Assembly (NCBI RefSeq): GCF_002162375.1 | Contig: NZ_CP021425.1 | Span: 1,547,501-1,611,500 of the forward strand | From: Oleiphilus messinensis | Lineage (GTDB): Bacteria; Pseudomonadota; Gammaproteobacteria; Pseudomonadales; Oleiphilaceae | Direction: 5' to 3' | Length of the DNA: 64,000 nt | Shown: piece after piece, positions 35,801 to 44,995 of the stretch | Layout of the letters: each line of letters begins with the position of its first letter | Position numbering within the stretch: the stretch's first letter is position 1 | Made by a program: the position numbers and the translations under genes | The notes under the pieces: generated by a model | Told to the model about the DNA's origin: nothing | Databases searched by the model: none | What the model saw: only the letters and a program-made list of their open reading frames with translations

Positions 35801-36676
35801 TTAGTCAAAGTATCGACAGATAAAATCCACAAAAACACGGGTTTTATTTGCCAGAAATGCGGTTTTCGGATAGACCGCATGTACGATATGGGGACTGCGC
35901 AGTTTCCCGCCAAAGAGTTCTACCAGTGTACCACTTTGCAAATCTTCCTCGACCAGATAACTGGGTAAGAAGGTAATGCCCAAACCTTTCAGGCAGGCTT
36001 TATAAACGCAGTTAATGTCGTTGGCACTGAATTTCTTCTGCGCATCCTGAATCACGAGATCCGGCGCGATGGCTTGTTGAATTTTCGTGATCGAACCGAG
36101 ACTGGTAGGATAGACAATATCATGATACTGCAGATCGTTCAGTGTGGCCGGTTCGCCTCGTTCAGCCAGATAGCATGGTGCCGCACAAGGGACACGGTAA
36201 CCTTCCAGTACGGTTTTGGCAATCAAGGCCGAATCAGGTAGTTGACCAATTCGAATTGCAATGTCGATACCTTCTTTAACAATATCGATATTGGTATCGG
36301 TGAGAATCAGGTCGACATTGATTTTTGGGTAGCAACGGGCAAATTCGGCCAGTATGTCGATCAATCTCGCGTGGCCGAATGCAGGCGTTGTTGTGACCCT
36401 CAAGAGTCCGAAGGGCGTGCTGGACAGGTTTTGCATCTGTTGCTCGGTTTGCCGGAGTTCCTCAAGTATTCGCCTGCAACTCCCATAATAAATCTGACCC
36501 GCCTGAGTGAGACTGAAGGAACGAGTAGTACGTTGCAGCAGTTGTGTCCCGAGTTGTGCTTCAAGCTGTTGTAATTGACGGCTGACCGATGAAGTACTGG
36601 TGCTGAGTGCTTCGGCGGCAGCTCTGAAAGTGCCTTGCTCGACCAGCGTGCTGAAAAGCAAGTATGGATTATCCAT
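35801..36676 (-). CDS. LysR-family transcriptional regulator
   Basis: The 291-residue protein has a LysR N-terminal helix-turn-helix (FRAAAEALSTSTSSVSRQLQQLEAQLG) and an effector domain of the CrgA/YafC type (GLLRVTTTPAFGHARLIDILAEF). It is divergent from the nitroreductase gene at 36813 and is the obvious candidate regulator of it. The effector is unknown. Confidence 0.92.
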   Translation of the reverse strand: MDNPYLLFSTLVEQGTFRAAAEALSTSTSSVSRQLQQLEAQLGTQLLQRTTRSFSLTQAGQIYYGSCRRILEELRQTEQQMQNLSSTPFGLLRVTTTPAFGHARLIDILAEFARCYPKINVDLILTDTNIDIVKEGIDIAIRIGQLPDSALIAKTVLEGYRVPCAAPCYLAERGEPATLNDLQYHDIVYPTSLGSITKIQQAIAPDLVIQDAQKKFSANDINCVYKACLKGLGITFLPSYLVEEDLQSGTLVELFGGKLRSPHIVHAVYPKTAFLANKTRVFVDFICRYFD

Positions 36677-36812
36677 CAGTAGGTCTCCGTATGATTCATA
36701 CCGAGTATTATCCCGAAAACTGCAACAGATATTTTCGGTTTTGCATGTTTATTGCGAAAAAAAGAATAATTAAGATGGTGGGGTTCCGCAAGTATTAAAA
36801 AACGAGGCTAAA

Positions 36813-37556
36813 ATGAACGTAACCGAGGCACTAACACAACGTACCAGTATCCGTCAGTTCAAGGCGACACCTGTCCCTCAAAATGTACTGGACGAGATCA
36901 TCGACGCGGCATTGAATGCCCCGAGCTCGTCAAATACCCAAGCCTATCGAATCGCGGTTGCGACCGACGATGTGTGTGATTCAATTCGTAACGAGCTGTC
37001 CAATAAATTTTCCAAGGCCAGTAAGATCAAACGCATGCCAATGCCGTTGAAAATAGTAAAAGGCCTGACCAGTGGGGTCCTCCCTGACGGTGACTTCAAT
37101 CCAAATATTGCGTATCCGAAAGAGCTCAAGCAACGCAGTGTGGATTGCGGTATGGGTCTGTATCAAACCCTTGGAATCGAGCGGCACGATCACCGGGCAC
37201 GTGAGCGCCAGATGCAGCGAAATTTTGAATTTTTTGATGCCCCTGTTGCCATTTTCCTGTTCATTCACGAAAAAATGGGCGTATACGGGGCTCTGGACTC
37301 CGGTATCTTCTTACAGTCTTTAATGCTGGCAGCAACTGAGCGAGGTTTAGGCACTTGTGCACAGGGCGCGCTGGGCGTTTGGGGCAGTCCGGTACGACGT
37401 CACTTTCAGGTCGAAAAAGACTACAAGTTAATCTGTGGATTGTCTCTGGGTTATCCAGACGAACATGTTGTTAACGATTACCGTCCGGTAAAACGAACCC
37501 GCTCTGAAGTACAGTTTTCGACTAAAGCCGGGGCTGTACAGCCGGTCAGAGCTTAA
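36813..37556 (+). CDS. Nitroreductase family flavoprotein
   Basis: The 247-residue protein has the nitroreductase start VTEALTQRTSIRQF (FMN phosphate contacts), ALNAPSSSNTQAYRIAV and a C-terminal GLSLGYPDE. These are FMN-dependent NAD(P)H oxidoreductases of nitro compounds or quinones. The ATG follows GAGG. It is flanked by a divergent LysR gene and overlaps a convergent HxlR gene by 11 bases, so two redox- or electrophile-type regulators bracket it. Confidence 0.92.
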   Translation: MNVTEALTQRTSIRQFKATPVPQNVLDEIIDAALNAPSSSNTQAYRIAVATDDVCDSIRNELSNKFSKASKIKRMPMPLKIVKGLTSGVLPDGDFNPNIAYPKELKQRSVDCGMGLYQTLGIERHDHRARERQMQRNFEFFDAPVAIFLFIHEKMGVYGALDSGIFLQSLMLAATERGLGTCAQGALGVWGSPVRRHFQVEKDYKLICGLSLGYPDEHVVNDYRPVKRTRSEVQFSTKAGAVQPVRA

Positions 37557-37899
37557 GGTCGCCCCCTGTGTCAGGATAGTTGTCACCCCACGCATAAAGC
37601 GCCTCAAGCGCAGGGATGAGTGTTTTCCCAAGCGTGGAGAGTGAATACTCCACTTTGGGGGGCACCTCTGCGTACACTTTCCTGTTGATGATCCCGTCTG
37701 ATTCGAGCTCCCGCAATTGTTGCGTGAGCATTTTCTGGCTGATGGGGGGAATCAAGCGCCTCATCTCGCCGAACCGTAATGTCTGGGAAGCCAACATGTG
37801 CAAGATTACCGGCTTCCATTTTCCACCAATGATATTCAGCGTTTTCACCATCGGACAGTGTTCCGGGTTAGCTACGTGCCATTTGTGTTTCATGGCCAA
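37546..37899 (-). CDS. HxlR-family transcriptional regulator
   Basis: The 117-residue winged-helix protein has the HxlR signature: an N-terminal Cys in PEHCPMVKTLNIIGGKWKPVILHML, and MRRLIPPISQKMLTQQLRELESDGI. Members often sense electrophiles or oxidants through this Cys. It starts at TTG 37899 or ATG 37893; GGAG fits the TTG better. It is divergent from the MBL-fold gene at 38062 and is its likely regulator. Confidence 0.92.
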   Translation of the reverse strand: MAMKHKWHVANPEHCPMVKTLNIIGGKWKPVILHMLASQTLRFGEMRRLIPPISQKMLTQQLRELESDGIINRKVYAEVPPKVEYSLSTLGKTLIPALEALYAWGDNYPDTGGDLKL

Positions 37900-38061
37900 A
37901 AAAATACTCCAGTAATGTATTGATATTAAATATTAGTCACCAAAAGGTGAGTATCAAACTAAAAAGTGCGTACTTGTTAAGTGTATTTCTACTTGCGATT
38001 ATTTTCCCAAGGCAACCGGTGCCCTCTCCACAGATAAAGTGAAAATAGAAAAGGGAAAAAA

Positions 38062-38781
38062 ATGGATAATGTGCAAGTAATACCTATACCGATTTGGCCT
38101 TTTGGCATGATTAACGCGCATCTGGTTGTCGGTGCAGCGGGATTGATACTTGTCGATGCTGGTTTACCGGGTACTGAAGCAAAAGTCGAGCGGGTGTTGC
38201 GACGCATTGGTCGGTGCTATTCGGATATCAAACTGATTGTGATTACCCATGCGCACATTGATCATGCCGGTAACGCAGCCCGACTCAAGGTACTTACCGA
38301 TGCGCCAATAGTCGCTCACAAAGGCGATTTAGCTTATTTCACCGGTGAAAAGCCCATGACTTTTTGTGCAACCGGCTGGTTTGGTCGGCTGTTTTTCCGA
38401 ACCGGGGCCATTCAGCGTGCCTATGATCCGTTCATCCCCGATATTTTACTGGATGCAAAAGCTGATTACCCTTTAATCGGGTTTGGTATTCCGGGTTCGC
38501 TCATACCAACACCCGGGCATACCGAAGGTTCGATATCCCTCTTGCTCGAATCAAAACAGGCATTGGTCGGAGATTTGGTTTCGTCCGGTGTATTACTGGG
38601 CGGGATTTGCCTCACCCATAAAGCAAAGCGTCCGCCTTTTGAAGATGACCCGGCCCGTGTTGCTAACCATCTTGAAACCTTCGTACAAAACGGTGCTACC
38701 GAGTTTTACATGGGGCACGGTGGCCCTTTGCCACATCAAGAAGTCGAACGGCATGTTCGGGCGCTACGTAAGCTGGCTTGA
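38062..38781 (+). CDS. MBL-fold metallo-hydrolase
   Basis: The 239-residue protein has the zinc motif THAHIDHAGN (HxHxDH), PTPGHTEGSIS with the third His, the bridging Asp in LVGDLV, and a C-terminal MGHGGP. It is a glyoxalase-II-like hydrolase of unknown substrate. It is divergent from the HxlR gene. The pairing resembles electrophile- or quinone-responsive modules (inference). Confidence 0.9.
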   Translation: MDNVQVIPIPIWPFGMINAHLVVGAAGLILVDAGLPGTEAKVERVLRRIGRCYSDIKLIVITHAHIDHAGNAARLKVLTDAPIVAHKGDLAYFTGEKPMTFCATGWFGRLFFRTGAIQRAYDPFIPDILLDAKADYPLIGFGIPGSLIPTPGHTEGSISLLLESKQALVGDLVSSGVLLGGICLTHKAKRPPFEDDPARVANHLETFVQNGATEFYMGHGGPLPHQEVERHVRALRKLA

Positions 38782-38853
38782 GTCTCGAAAACTGTGCTTT
38801 ATGTCATTAAGCAAAGCACATTTGATGGACTTCATGTCCAGGTGAGAGAGACG

Positions 38854-38881
38854 CCAGAGAGCAAGATTTTTTGCTCTCTGG
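38854..38881. terminator. 11-bp hairpin between MBL gene and PEP-CTERM fragment
   Basis: CCAGAGAGCAA (38854-38864) pairs perfectly with TTGCTCTCTGG (38871-38881), loop GATTTT. It lies between convergent reading frames and probably terminates both. Confidence 0.6.
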
Positions 38882-38908
38882 TGTTGTCGGAAAGGCTTGG
38901 CCTGTATG

Positions 38909-39239
38909 TCAGATTTTTTGTGTCCGCAGACCGAACAGTCCAAACATTGCCAATAAAAAGATACTCAAGGTTCCCGGAGCAGAAACAGCAACAGCGGAGG
39001 CCCGGGTTATAAGCGTTGAATTGCTGCTCTCCAGTTGCATGCCTTCAAGAACCGAGCCGCTTAATGCATCAAAGAACATCGTTGAAGCAAAACCGTTTCC
39101 TGTGTTGTTTGCAAATGGATTGTTGATCAGATCCTGTAGCACCGAGTCCAAAAGATCGACATTGCTAAAGAATGGCTGACCTGAACTGGATTTTGCGTTA
39201 TTGATCGCCGTGGTAACATCAAGGGCTTTAACAGTTAAC
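38909..39239 (-). pseudogene. 3' fragment of a PEP-CTERM-like protein gene cut by the IS607-type element
   Basis: The minus-strand frame is open from a stop next to the element's left edge (about 39238) to 38909, encoding about 109 residues without its own start or signal peptide. The end, APGTLSIFLLAMFGLFGLRTQK, is a PEP-CTERM-like sorting tail: Pro-Gly-Thr, a hydrophobic helix and basic residues, with the PEP core reading SAP. The 5' part of the gene is missing, and upstream bases belong to the mobile element. An in-frame TTG at 39151 is not a convincing start. Confidence 0.7.
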
Positions 39240-39251
39240 TAAATACTTGAC

Positions 39252-39263
39252 TAAACCTACTCA
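39252..39263 (+). repeat. Left inverted repeat of the IS607-type element
   Basis: TAAACCTACTCA is the exact reverse complement of 41586-41597. Confidence 0.65.
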
Positions 39264-39313
39264 TATACAGTAGCTTGTACAGTATTGTTTTCTCATGGAT
39301 GGAGGTGATGATT

Positions 39314-39910
39314 ATGGCTGAATTTCTATCGATAGGCGCTGCCGCTTTTCTGCTGGGTGTGGCCGTTTCCACCCTTCGTCGCTGGGAAAAAGAATCACGA
39401 TTTTTCTCAGATTTCCGTACGCCGGGTGGCCATCGTCGTTACGCGCTTGATAAACTTTTAGCCTTTTGCGGTCAGTCGACTGCTGATAAGCAACGCAGAA
39501 CAATCTGTTATGCACGCGTCTCTTCTCATGATCAGAAAAAAGATTTGCAAACGCAAATTGCTCGCTTGCAAAAGCATGCCAGAGAGGCTGGCTATGAAGC
39601 CGTCGAAACCATTGATGATCTTGGCTCAGGATTAAACTATAAAAAACGGGGATTAAAGCGATTAATTAAGTTGATTTGTCAGCGTAAGGTAAAACGACTG
39701 GTTATCGTTCATAAAGATCGCTTACTCCGATTTGGGGCTGAATTGTTATTTGCGCTTTGCCAGTTTTACGGTACGGAGGTTGTCATTCTTGAGGAAGTTG
39801 AAGAAAACTTTGAACAGCAACTTTGCCATGATGTGTTAGCGTTAATGACGGTCTTCAGTGCGCGATTGCATGGTTCACGTAGTCGTAAAAATCAACGAGC
39901 CATCGCCTAG
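39314..39910 (+). CDS. IS607-family serine recombinase (TnpA)
   Basis: I start this 198-residue protein at ATG 39314, seven bases after GGAGGTGAT. It has an N-terminal MerR-like DNA-binding domain (LSIGAAAFLLGVAVSTLRRWEKE...RTPGGHRRY). A small serine recombinase domain follows, with catalytic Ser in CYARVSSHDQKKDLQTQI and the Arg-rich motif VIVHKDRLLRFGAELL. This order (MerR then recombinase) defines IS607 TnpA. Its stop TAG shares a base with the GTG of tnpB, so the two are translationally coupled. Confidence 0.93.
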   Translation: MAEFLSIGAAAFLLGVAVSTLRRWEKESRFFSDFRTPGGHRRYALDKLLAFCGQSTADKQRRTICYARVSSHDQKKDLQTQIARLQKHAREAGYEAVETIDDLGSGLNYKKRGLKRLIKLICQRKVKRLVIVHKDRLLRFGAELLFALCQFYGTEVVILEEVEENFEQQLCHDVLALMTVFSARLHGSRSRKNQRAIA

Positions 39911-41565
39911 TGGATATGCCAACGAAAACACTCACCTTTGAAACCCGGCTTGATTTAATTCATGAGCAGGATGCAGCATTGTGTCAATATGCCGAGCTGT
40001 GGAATCAAGTGAAGTTTCATTGGTTTGCCAACTTACAAAAGCCTAAAGCCCAGCAATTGAGTCGTACCCAGTTTATGCATGAAATGGGGATGCCGTTCAG
40101 CTATCGGGTGTTTCAAGGCGTACGGCAAAGCATTAAAGGTTTAATCCAGTCTTACCAAACCAATCGAAACAACCGACTGGTGACGCTGGACGTTAAAATC
40201 AAACAGCTGGAGAAGACGCTCAACAAGCTAAATAAGCGCTGTGATCATGTTGCAGAGAAAGGCTGCCCGCAACAGGCCAAAAAACTTCGCAACACACTAC
40301 GACAGAAGGAAGTGAAACTGCGTCGTTGGCAGCGAAAGCAGGCCGCCTTGGTGGCCGAAAAACAGGAAAACAAAACACCGATTTGTTTTGGTGGTCGAAA
40401 GCTGTTGAAAGAGCGTCAAGCGTTAGAAACGGGTTCGGCCATTGAAGGCTGGAAACAACGCTGGCACGAAGCACGACACCGCGAATTTCTATTAGTGGGT
40501 TCTCATGATGAATCCTGGGGCTGTCAAAATGCCCAGCTATCGCCCAGTGAGCAAGAAGATGCTTACCAGCTAAAACTCTTGGTACCCCATCAATTACGCG
40601 CCACGTTTGGCACGACCATTACCATTGATCACCTGCAATTCAAGCATGGTAAGGCGGCTATTGCCCAAGCCGTTTGGCAGAATCAGGTTAAAAAACACGA
40701 TAAATCAATCAAAGGGCAACCCCTGAGTTTTCGATTTAAGCGAGACAAAAAAGGTTGGCGGTTACTCGTTAGCGTGGAAGTGGCAGGACCAAAAGAGCAA
40801 GCAGAGTGGATCGGTGATGACCAAGGTGTCATCGGTGTGGATGTCAACCCGGATCACTTAGCGGTCGTCGAGCTGGATCGAAACGGTAACCCACTGCAAC
40901 ACCGAACGTTTGACTTACCGTTACACTATAAGAATGATGCTCAACGGGCAGCTATTATTGGGGATGCCGTACGAGACCTGATGGACTTTGCCGCACAGCA
41001 AAGTAAAGCAGTGGTGATTGAAAAGCTGGATTTTCAGCAAAAGAAACGGCACTACCAAAAGCAGGATCACCCTCAGTATGCCCGCATGTTGAATGCCTTT
41101 GCTTACGGTAAGATCAAGGACTTGATTGAAACGCAAAGCATTAAACGCGGCATACACCTTTATCACGTCAAGCCTGCTTATACCTCATTATTGGGGCGGA
41201 TGAAGTATCGCGATCGACACGGTTTTTCAGATCACCACGCGGCCGCGTTAGTGATTGGTCGTCGACATTATGGCTTTAAAGAAAAGCCGCCAAAACAACT
41301 CATGGGTATTAACGCGAAGGGTACCGTTAAGACCGAGCATCCGCCTGTAAGGATGGCGCTCGGGGATTATCAGTATTACAACAAACTTCAGCGTTGGTAC
41401 CAACCACTCGAAAAATCATTAGATTTTCTGAGTGGCTGGCGTCACTTTCGTCGTGTGAATCGGGTTAGTTACTCCGTTGAGGCTCGCCTTGATGGTAGAC
41501 CGGGCATGAGTCCCGACTTGATTCAGGAAAGCACTACCTTGCTTTCCGCGCACCCTGCGCTGTAG
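39910..41565 (+). CDS. TnpB-related RNA-guided nuclease, long form without zinc ribbon
   Basis: The 551-residue protein has a helical N-terminal half, including a Lys/Arg/Gln-rich coiled stretch (about 95-150), and a C-terminal RuvC nuclease. The acidic residues are in place: Asp311 (GVIGVDVNPD), Glu371 (AVVIEKLDF) and Asp441 (HGFSDHHAAA). Typical TnpB proteins are about 350-450 residues and have two CxxC pairs between the second and third RuvC motifs. Here that segment, and the whole C-terminal part, has no Cys. It starts at GTG 39910 or ATG 39916. TnpB proteins use an RNA from the element's right end to cut DNA. The active site looks intact. Confidence 0.88.
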   Translation: MDMPTKTLTFETRLDLIHEQDAALCQYAELWNQVKFHWFANLQKPKAQQLSRTQFMHEMGMPFSYRVFQGVRQSIKGLIQSYQTNRNNRLVTLDVKIKQLEKTLNKLNKRCDHVAEKGCPQQAKKLRNTLRQKEVKLRRWQRKQAALVAEKQENKTPICFGGRKLLKERQALETGSAIEGWKQRWHEARHREFLLVGSHDESWGCQNAQLSPSEQEDAYQLKLLVPHQLRATFGTTITIDHLQFKHGKAAIAQAVWQNQVKKHDKSIKGQPLSFRFKRDKKGWRLLVSVEVAGPKEQAEWIGDDQGVIGVDVNPDHLAVVELDRNGNPLQHRTFDLPLHYKNDAQRAAIIGDAVRDLMDFAAQQSKAVVIEKLDFQQKKRHYQKQDHPQYARMLNAFAYGKIKDLIETQSIKRGIHLYHVKPAYTSLLGRMKYRDRHGFSDHHAAALVIGRRHYGFKEKPPKQLMGINAKGTVKTEHPPVRMALGDYQYYNKLQRWYQPLEKSLDFLSGWRHFRRVNRVSYSVEARLDGRPGMSPDLIQESTTLLSAHPAL

Positions 41566-41598
41566 GGATAGGCTCGTTTAAACCTTGAGTAGGTTTAA
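41526..41598 (+). ncRNA. Candidate TnpB guide-RNA scaffold at the right end
   Basis: Two hairpins occupy the end of tnpB and the right edge: GGAAAGCA/TGCTTTCC (41526-41547) and TTAAACCT/AGGTTTAA (41578-41598). In known elements the guide RNA covers this region and its guide is the flank just outside the element. That makes the flank from about 41611 the expected guide. Expression and ends are inferred. Confidence 0.45.
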
Positions 41599-41610
41599 GC
41601 AGGTTTATGA

Positions 41611-42594
41611 AAACGGTTGGACGGTTACGAGTTGTGTGCCCGGATTCGCGGGCTTGACCGTTTCCGGTTAACGCCTGTGTTATTCGTATCTGCAGGAAAA
41701 ACACTGGAAGATCGCCTGGCAGGTTACGAGGCGGGAGGTGATGCCTACATCTGCAAACCGTTTGATATACGCGAATTACATGCCATTGTAGCATCGCTGA
41801 TTTCCCGTAAAGAGATCAGTGATGGACATCTTCAGGATCTGGATAGTTTGCAGGCACTGTCCTGGACGATGATGAAAAACAATTGCGAAATGGGAGAGTT
41901 GTTGAAATTCTCCAGAAGCATTTCGAGTTTGCGCAATGAGTCTGCTTTTGTGACCCAGCTGTTCAAAACACTTTCCCATTTTAATCTGAATGTAACGTTG
42001 CTGGTTCGCCTGGTATCCGGCGAGATTGTTACCCGCAGCGACGGTAAACCGTTCACGCTTATCGAGAAAGAGCTGCTGGAATTGGCTCGCGAAGACACTC
42101 GCATAACGTGTCATGGCTCTAAATATATATTTACCGCCCAGAATCTGGTGCTGCTGGTCAAGAATATGCCGGTTCAGGATGAAGATCTGACCGGCCGCTT
42201 GAAAGACCACCTGTGTATGCTTTTGGATGCCGCGCAAACCTGTGTCGAGTTGCTCAACTTCAGTAAGCATCGGGAGCGGGAAGGCGTTCGACAACGCGAG
42301 TTGATACTCAACACCATCCGCGAAGAGTTCAATAATATGAACCGTTTGGCGGAACAGATTTTCGAGCAATCCAATGCCAGCGTGGAAAAGCTGGCAGGAA
42401 ACCTCGAGCACGCTTTTACCTTCATGGATCTGACTGAAGATCAGGAGCGGCATATGCTCGACTTTATCGCAGTATCCCGGCGTGAAATTGATAAGCAGGA
42501 ATATTGCAAAGCTCAGTTTGCCCAGTCCCTTAACCGTATACTTCATGCTGTCGGTGGCGCGGCTCAGGGCGTGGCGCTCGAGGAGCCTGGTTAG
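41611..42594 (+). pseudogene. Response-regulator gene with 5' end removed by the IS607-type element
   Basis: The frame opens only at 41611, right at the element edge, with an in-frame TGA at 41608. It begins inside a receiver domain: LDGYELCARIRGL corresponds to the segment just after the phosphorylated Asp, so the acidic pocket and Asp are gone. The rest of the receiver (LFVSAGKT, Lys in YICKPFD) and a roughly 230-residue helical output domain of unknown type are intact up to 42594. A TTG at 41617 could allow translation of a non-phosphorylatable remnant. Confidence 0.8.
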
Positions 42595-42600
42595 GGCGAG

Positions 42601-44346
42601 CTATGGGTTTGAGACCCGGCTTTCGTAAAAATTTTCAGCTACTTCAAACGCGAAGCCCGGATTAGGTGCGATGTCTCGCGCAATATCAATTCCATTCGCG
42701 AGCTGAATCAGAAGCATGCCTCGCCGGGTCAGCTGAAACGTGCCGACATCCGTTACATAGTAAACCTTTTTGCCTTGCGCCATGGCCTGGGGCCCGGAAA
42801 ACGTGATCTGATCGACTTGATTGACAAATTTCTCACGACCCCTTTTCCGGATTTGTGTCACGCCATTTTTACGGGTGATTTTAGCTTTCGCCATCCATGA
42901 GCCAATGAAGATAATGGTGTCGGCACTGCAGCTGAGATCGATAAAGCCGCCGGGGCCAACAAAATCAATAGCGCCCCTGTGACCCCTCAGTGAGGCATTT
43001 ACATTGCCCTCGCTATCTACTTGCAAAAAACCGAGCACTGTTGCGGCCAGGCGTTGTTCTGCCAATTCGAAGACATCCGGGGAGGAAATCATCTTCTTCG
43101 GGGTTACGGCAGCACCAAAAAATATGCCCGGAGCCGGTACTCCGCCAATGACACCGGCTTCAGTGAAGAGAGTGTAGTTGTAAAGTTCGTGGTCAAGCTC
43201 GCCCTGATTGTACAGTGATTCGCAGACTTGTTCGGGCAGTCCGGTGCCGATATTAATCAGGCTGCCCCGTGGGACCTGTGCTTTGATCAACTCAACCGCC
43301 TGATGTGCCATAGCTTGTTCCGGATTGCCCCGTTTAGGCGTAATACCCGCGAGGCGATTCATTAATCTCAAGGTCTCAAGACCGGATTGTGTGTCCTGGT
43401 TGTGGTTCAGTGTCAGGAAGTCCAGGGCAGCTTGATGTGGCACGGTTGCGGTTTGTTCAACGCCTGGGTGGTAGACGATCACGGTGATCTTGTCTGCAGA
43501 GAGGAATATGGCTTCCGGATTCGGCGCAATGATTTTACCGACGGTCACAATTACTTTTCCATTGTTATAGAGCGCCGCCTCTGCGGCTTCTTTTGATTCA
43601 CAGTATGTGCTGCAACCCTCAATATAAATATTGCCGAAATGATCAGCCGCCGGCGCGTTGAAAATAGCGATATCAATACGTGGAAGGTGGTACTCGAGTT
43701 GATCACCATGGGATTTAATCAAACCGGTAGCGCGTTTGCTGTGGCTGCCCCCGCTAACCCTTACCGTAGACCCTGTGCCCGTGTCCGGATCACAAAACGT
43801 CCCTTTTCCGATTGTGCTGCGCATTGAACTGATGCCCTGTCCACCGCTTTTAACCAAGCGAGATAATATACCCAATGGAAGACAGTCCAGTATCAGTTTT
43901 TGCTGATCGGCTAAGTGCAGTATTTCGTTAAAAGTTTCAAAATGGGAGCAAATAAAATGGCCTATCAAGCCCGGTACCGCCAACTCTTCCAGCGTACCAG
44001 GGGCTTTGCCCCGGCCACCATGCCCTGGTGCACCGATTAGTGTGATATTGGCTGGATGGTTCGTGTTTTCGAAGCGGTCTCGAATTGCCCAGGCGATATT
44101 CGAGACTCGCTGATTCCCCCCAATTCCACAGACAATAACGGTTTCGTTGTCCTGAATCAGGCCAGCTGCAGATTTTGCTGATGTGAATTTTATGTTGTCA
44201 CGGCGGCTGTTGTCACGGAGGCTATTGTTACTGGCGTGCTTGTTTTGATTTTCTTGGTATGGGTTGGTTTCGATATCCCGGCGATTCCAGGTCAAGCGAA
44301 AATGAAGCATGTGTTTAATAATTTGGGCGCGTGTTAGCAGATCCAT
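42601..44346 (-). CDS. Acyl-CoA:acetate/3-ketoacid CoA-transferase (YdiF-like)
   Basis: The 581-residue protein is a fused alpha-beta family I CoA-transferase. The N-terminal half carries the oxyanion-type glycine motif VCGIGGNQRVSNIAWAI. The C-terminal half has the catalytic Glu region TEAGVIGGVPAPG and FVGPGGFIDLS. Such enzymes move CoA between short-chain acyl-CoA and acetate or ketoacids. About the first 50 residues form an Asn/Arg-rich, weakly repetitive extension (NNSLRDNSRRDN) not typical of the family. The true start could be further in. Confidence 0.9.
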   Translation of the reverse strand: MDLLTRAQIIKHMLHFRLTWNRRDIETNPYQENQNKHASNNSLRDNSRRDNIKFTSAKSAAGLIQDNETVIVCGIGGNQRVSNIAWAIRDRFENTNHPANITLIGAPGHGGRGKAPGTLEELAVPGLIGHFICSHFETFNEILHLADQQKLILDCLPLGILSRLVKSGGQGISSMRSTIGKGTFCDPDTGTGSTVRVSGGSHSKRATGLIKSHGDQLEYHLPRIDIAIFNAPAADHFGNIYIEGCSTYCESKEAAEAALYNNGKVIVTVGKIIAPNPEAIFLSADKITVIVYHPGVEQTATVPHQAALDFLTLNHNQDTQSGLETLRLMNRLAGITPKRGNPEQAMAHQAVELIKAQVPRGSLINIGTGLPEQVCESLYNQGELDHELYNYTLFTEAGVIGGVPAPGIFFGAAVTPKKMISSPDVFELAEQRLAATVLGFLQVDSEGNVNASLRGHRGAIDFVGPGGFIDLSCSADTIIFIGSWMAKAKITRKNGVTQIRKRGREKFVNQVDQITFSGPQAMAQGKKVYYVTDVGTFQLTRRGMLLIQLANGIDIARDIAPNPGFAFEVAENFYESRVSNP

Positions 44347-44632
44347 GGCGTGGCTCGTCGTTTGAGAAGTTGGGTCACGTGAATTGTTTTTAGGCTACAG
44401 AAGAACACTAAATTAGTAATTGACCAAAAGTCATAATGTATTTGTCGCTTCAATCAAGCGAGTAATTCTATGTTAAATTGGTACATTCGTTTTGTTTGGT
44501 GAGCGCACTATCATCGAATAAATCAATAAAAACAGTGCTATAACTGGTTTTTATCGATGGTTATGGAATTTTTGACGAGAATGGTGTCTAATCCGTTTCA
44601 CCATAAAGATAATAAGTGGACGGATGTGCACA

Positions 44633-44995
44633 ATGAAAAGGAAAGCAAGTCATACGGGGTTCGTTCTGGGCCTGATTTTTATCGGTGTCGCGCAGCATGC
44701 GTTGGCGCTCCCCTCGAAAACCTGTTCAGCTAATGAGCAATTTCTACCACCGCTCCCGGATTGGGTGCTTCGGGGTAAAAATATCCAGCCCTTCAGTCTT
44801 TTTAAGCCATCACCCGAAAAGGGACGTACCTACATGACCGAGATCGGCGGTGCGACACTGTTAATTGATGTGAGACAGCAGGGGAAGATCGTCAATATCA
44901 ATCGTCATTACCTGTCCGGAAACGGCCAGTCGACAACGGAACATTACCAGCATGCCTGTGAATCGGGCGGTCACTTCTATGCAGATCAATTCACA
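44633..44995 (+). pseudogene. 5' part of a small secreted-protein gene, split by an IS1380-family element
   Basis: The fragment has a signal peptide (MKRKASHTGFVLGLIFIGVAQHALA) and a Cys-containing mature part (KTCSANEQFLPPLPDWV). ATG 44624 is an alternative start. The current frame reads on into the element and stops at 45023. Removing the element and one copy of the 5-bp duplication joins this frame with 46679-46777, ending YYDRVE-stop, for a predicted original protein of about 153 residues. The function is unknown. Confidence 0.8.
44991..44995. repeat. Target-site duplication TCACA, left copy
   Basis: TCACA directly precedes the left inverted repeat and is repeated exactly at 46674-46678. 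Confidence 0.85.

Larger units (their letters stand above)
39240..41610 (+). mobile_element. IS607-type element (serine recombinase + TnpB)
   Basis: The element carries an IS607 serine recombinase and an overlapping tnpB. TAAACCTACTCA (39252-39263) near the left edge is repeated inverted as TGAGTAGGTTTA (41586-41597) near the right edge. The edges are set approximately by where the flanking genes' reading frames break (about 39240 and 41610). Both flanking genes lack their 5' ends, so insertion was accompanied by loss of the divergent promoter region. Confidence 0.82.

Noticed and set aside
41776-42546. 256-residue minus-strand ORF
   Set aside because: It is antisense to the response-regulator remnant and has no recognisable domain or ribosome site.
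41617-42594. Intact response regulator starting at TTG 41617
   Set aside because: The frame begins after the phosphorylated Asp position and abuts the mobile element, so it is a truncated remnant.
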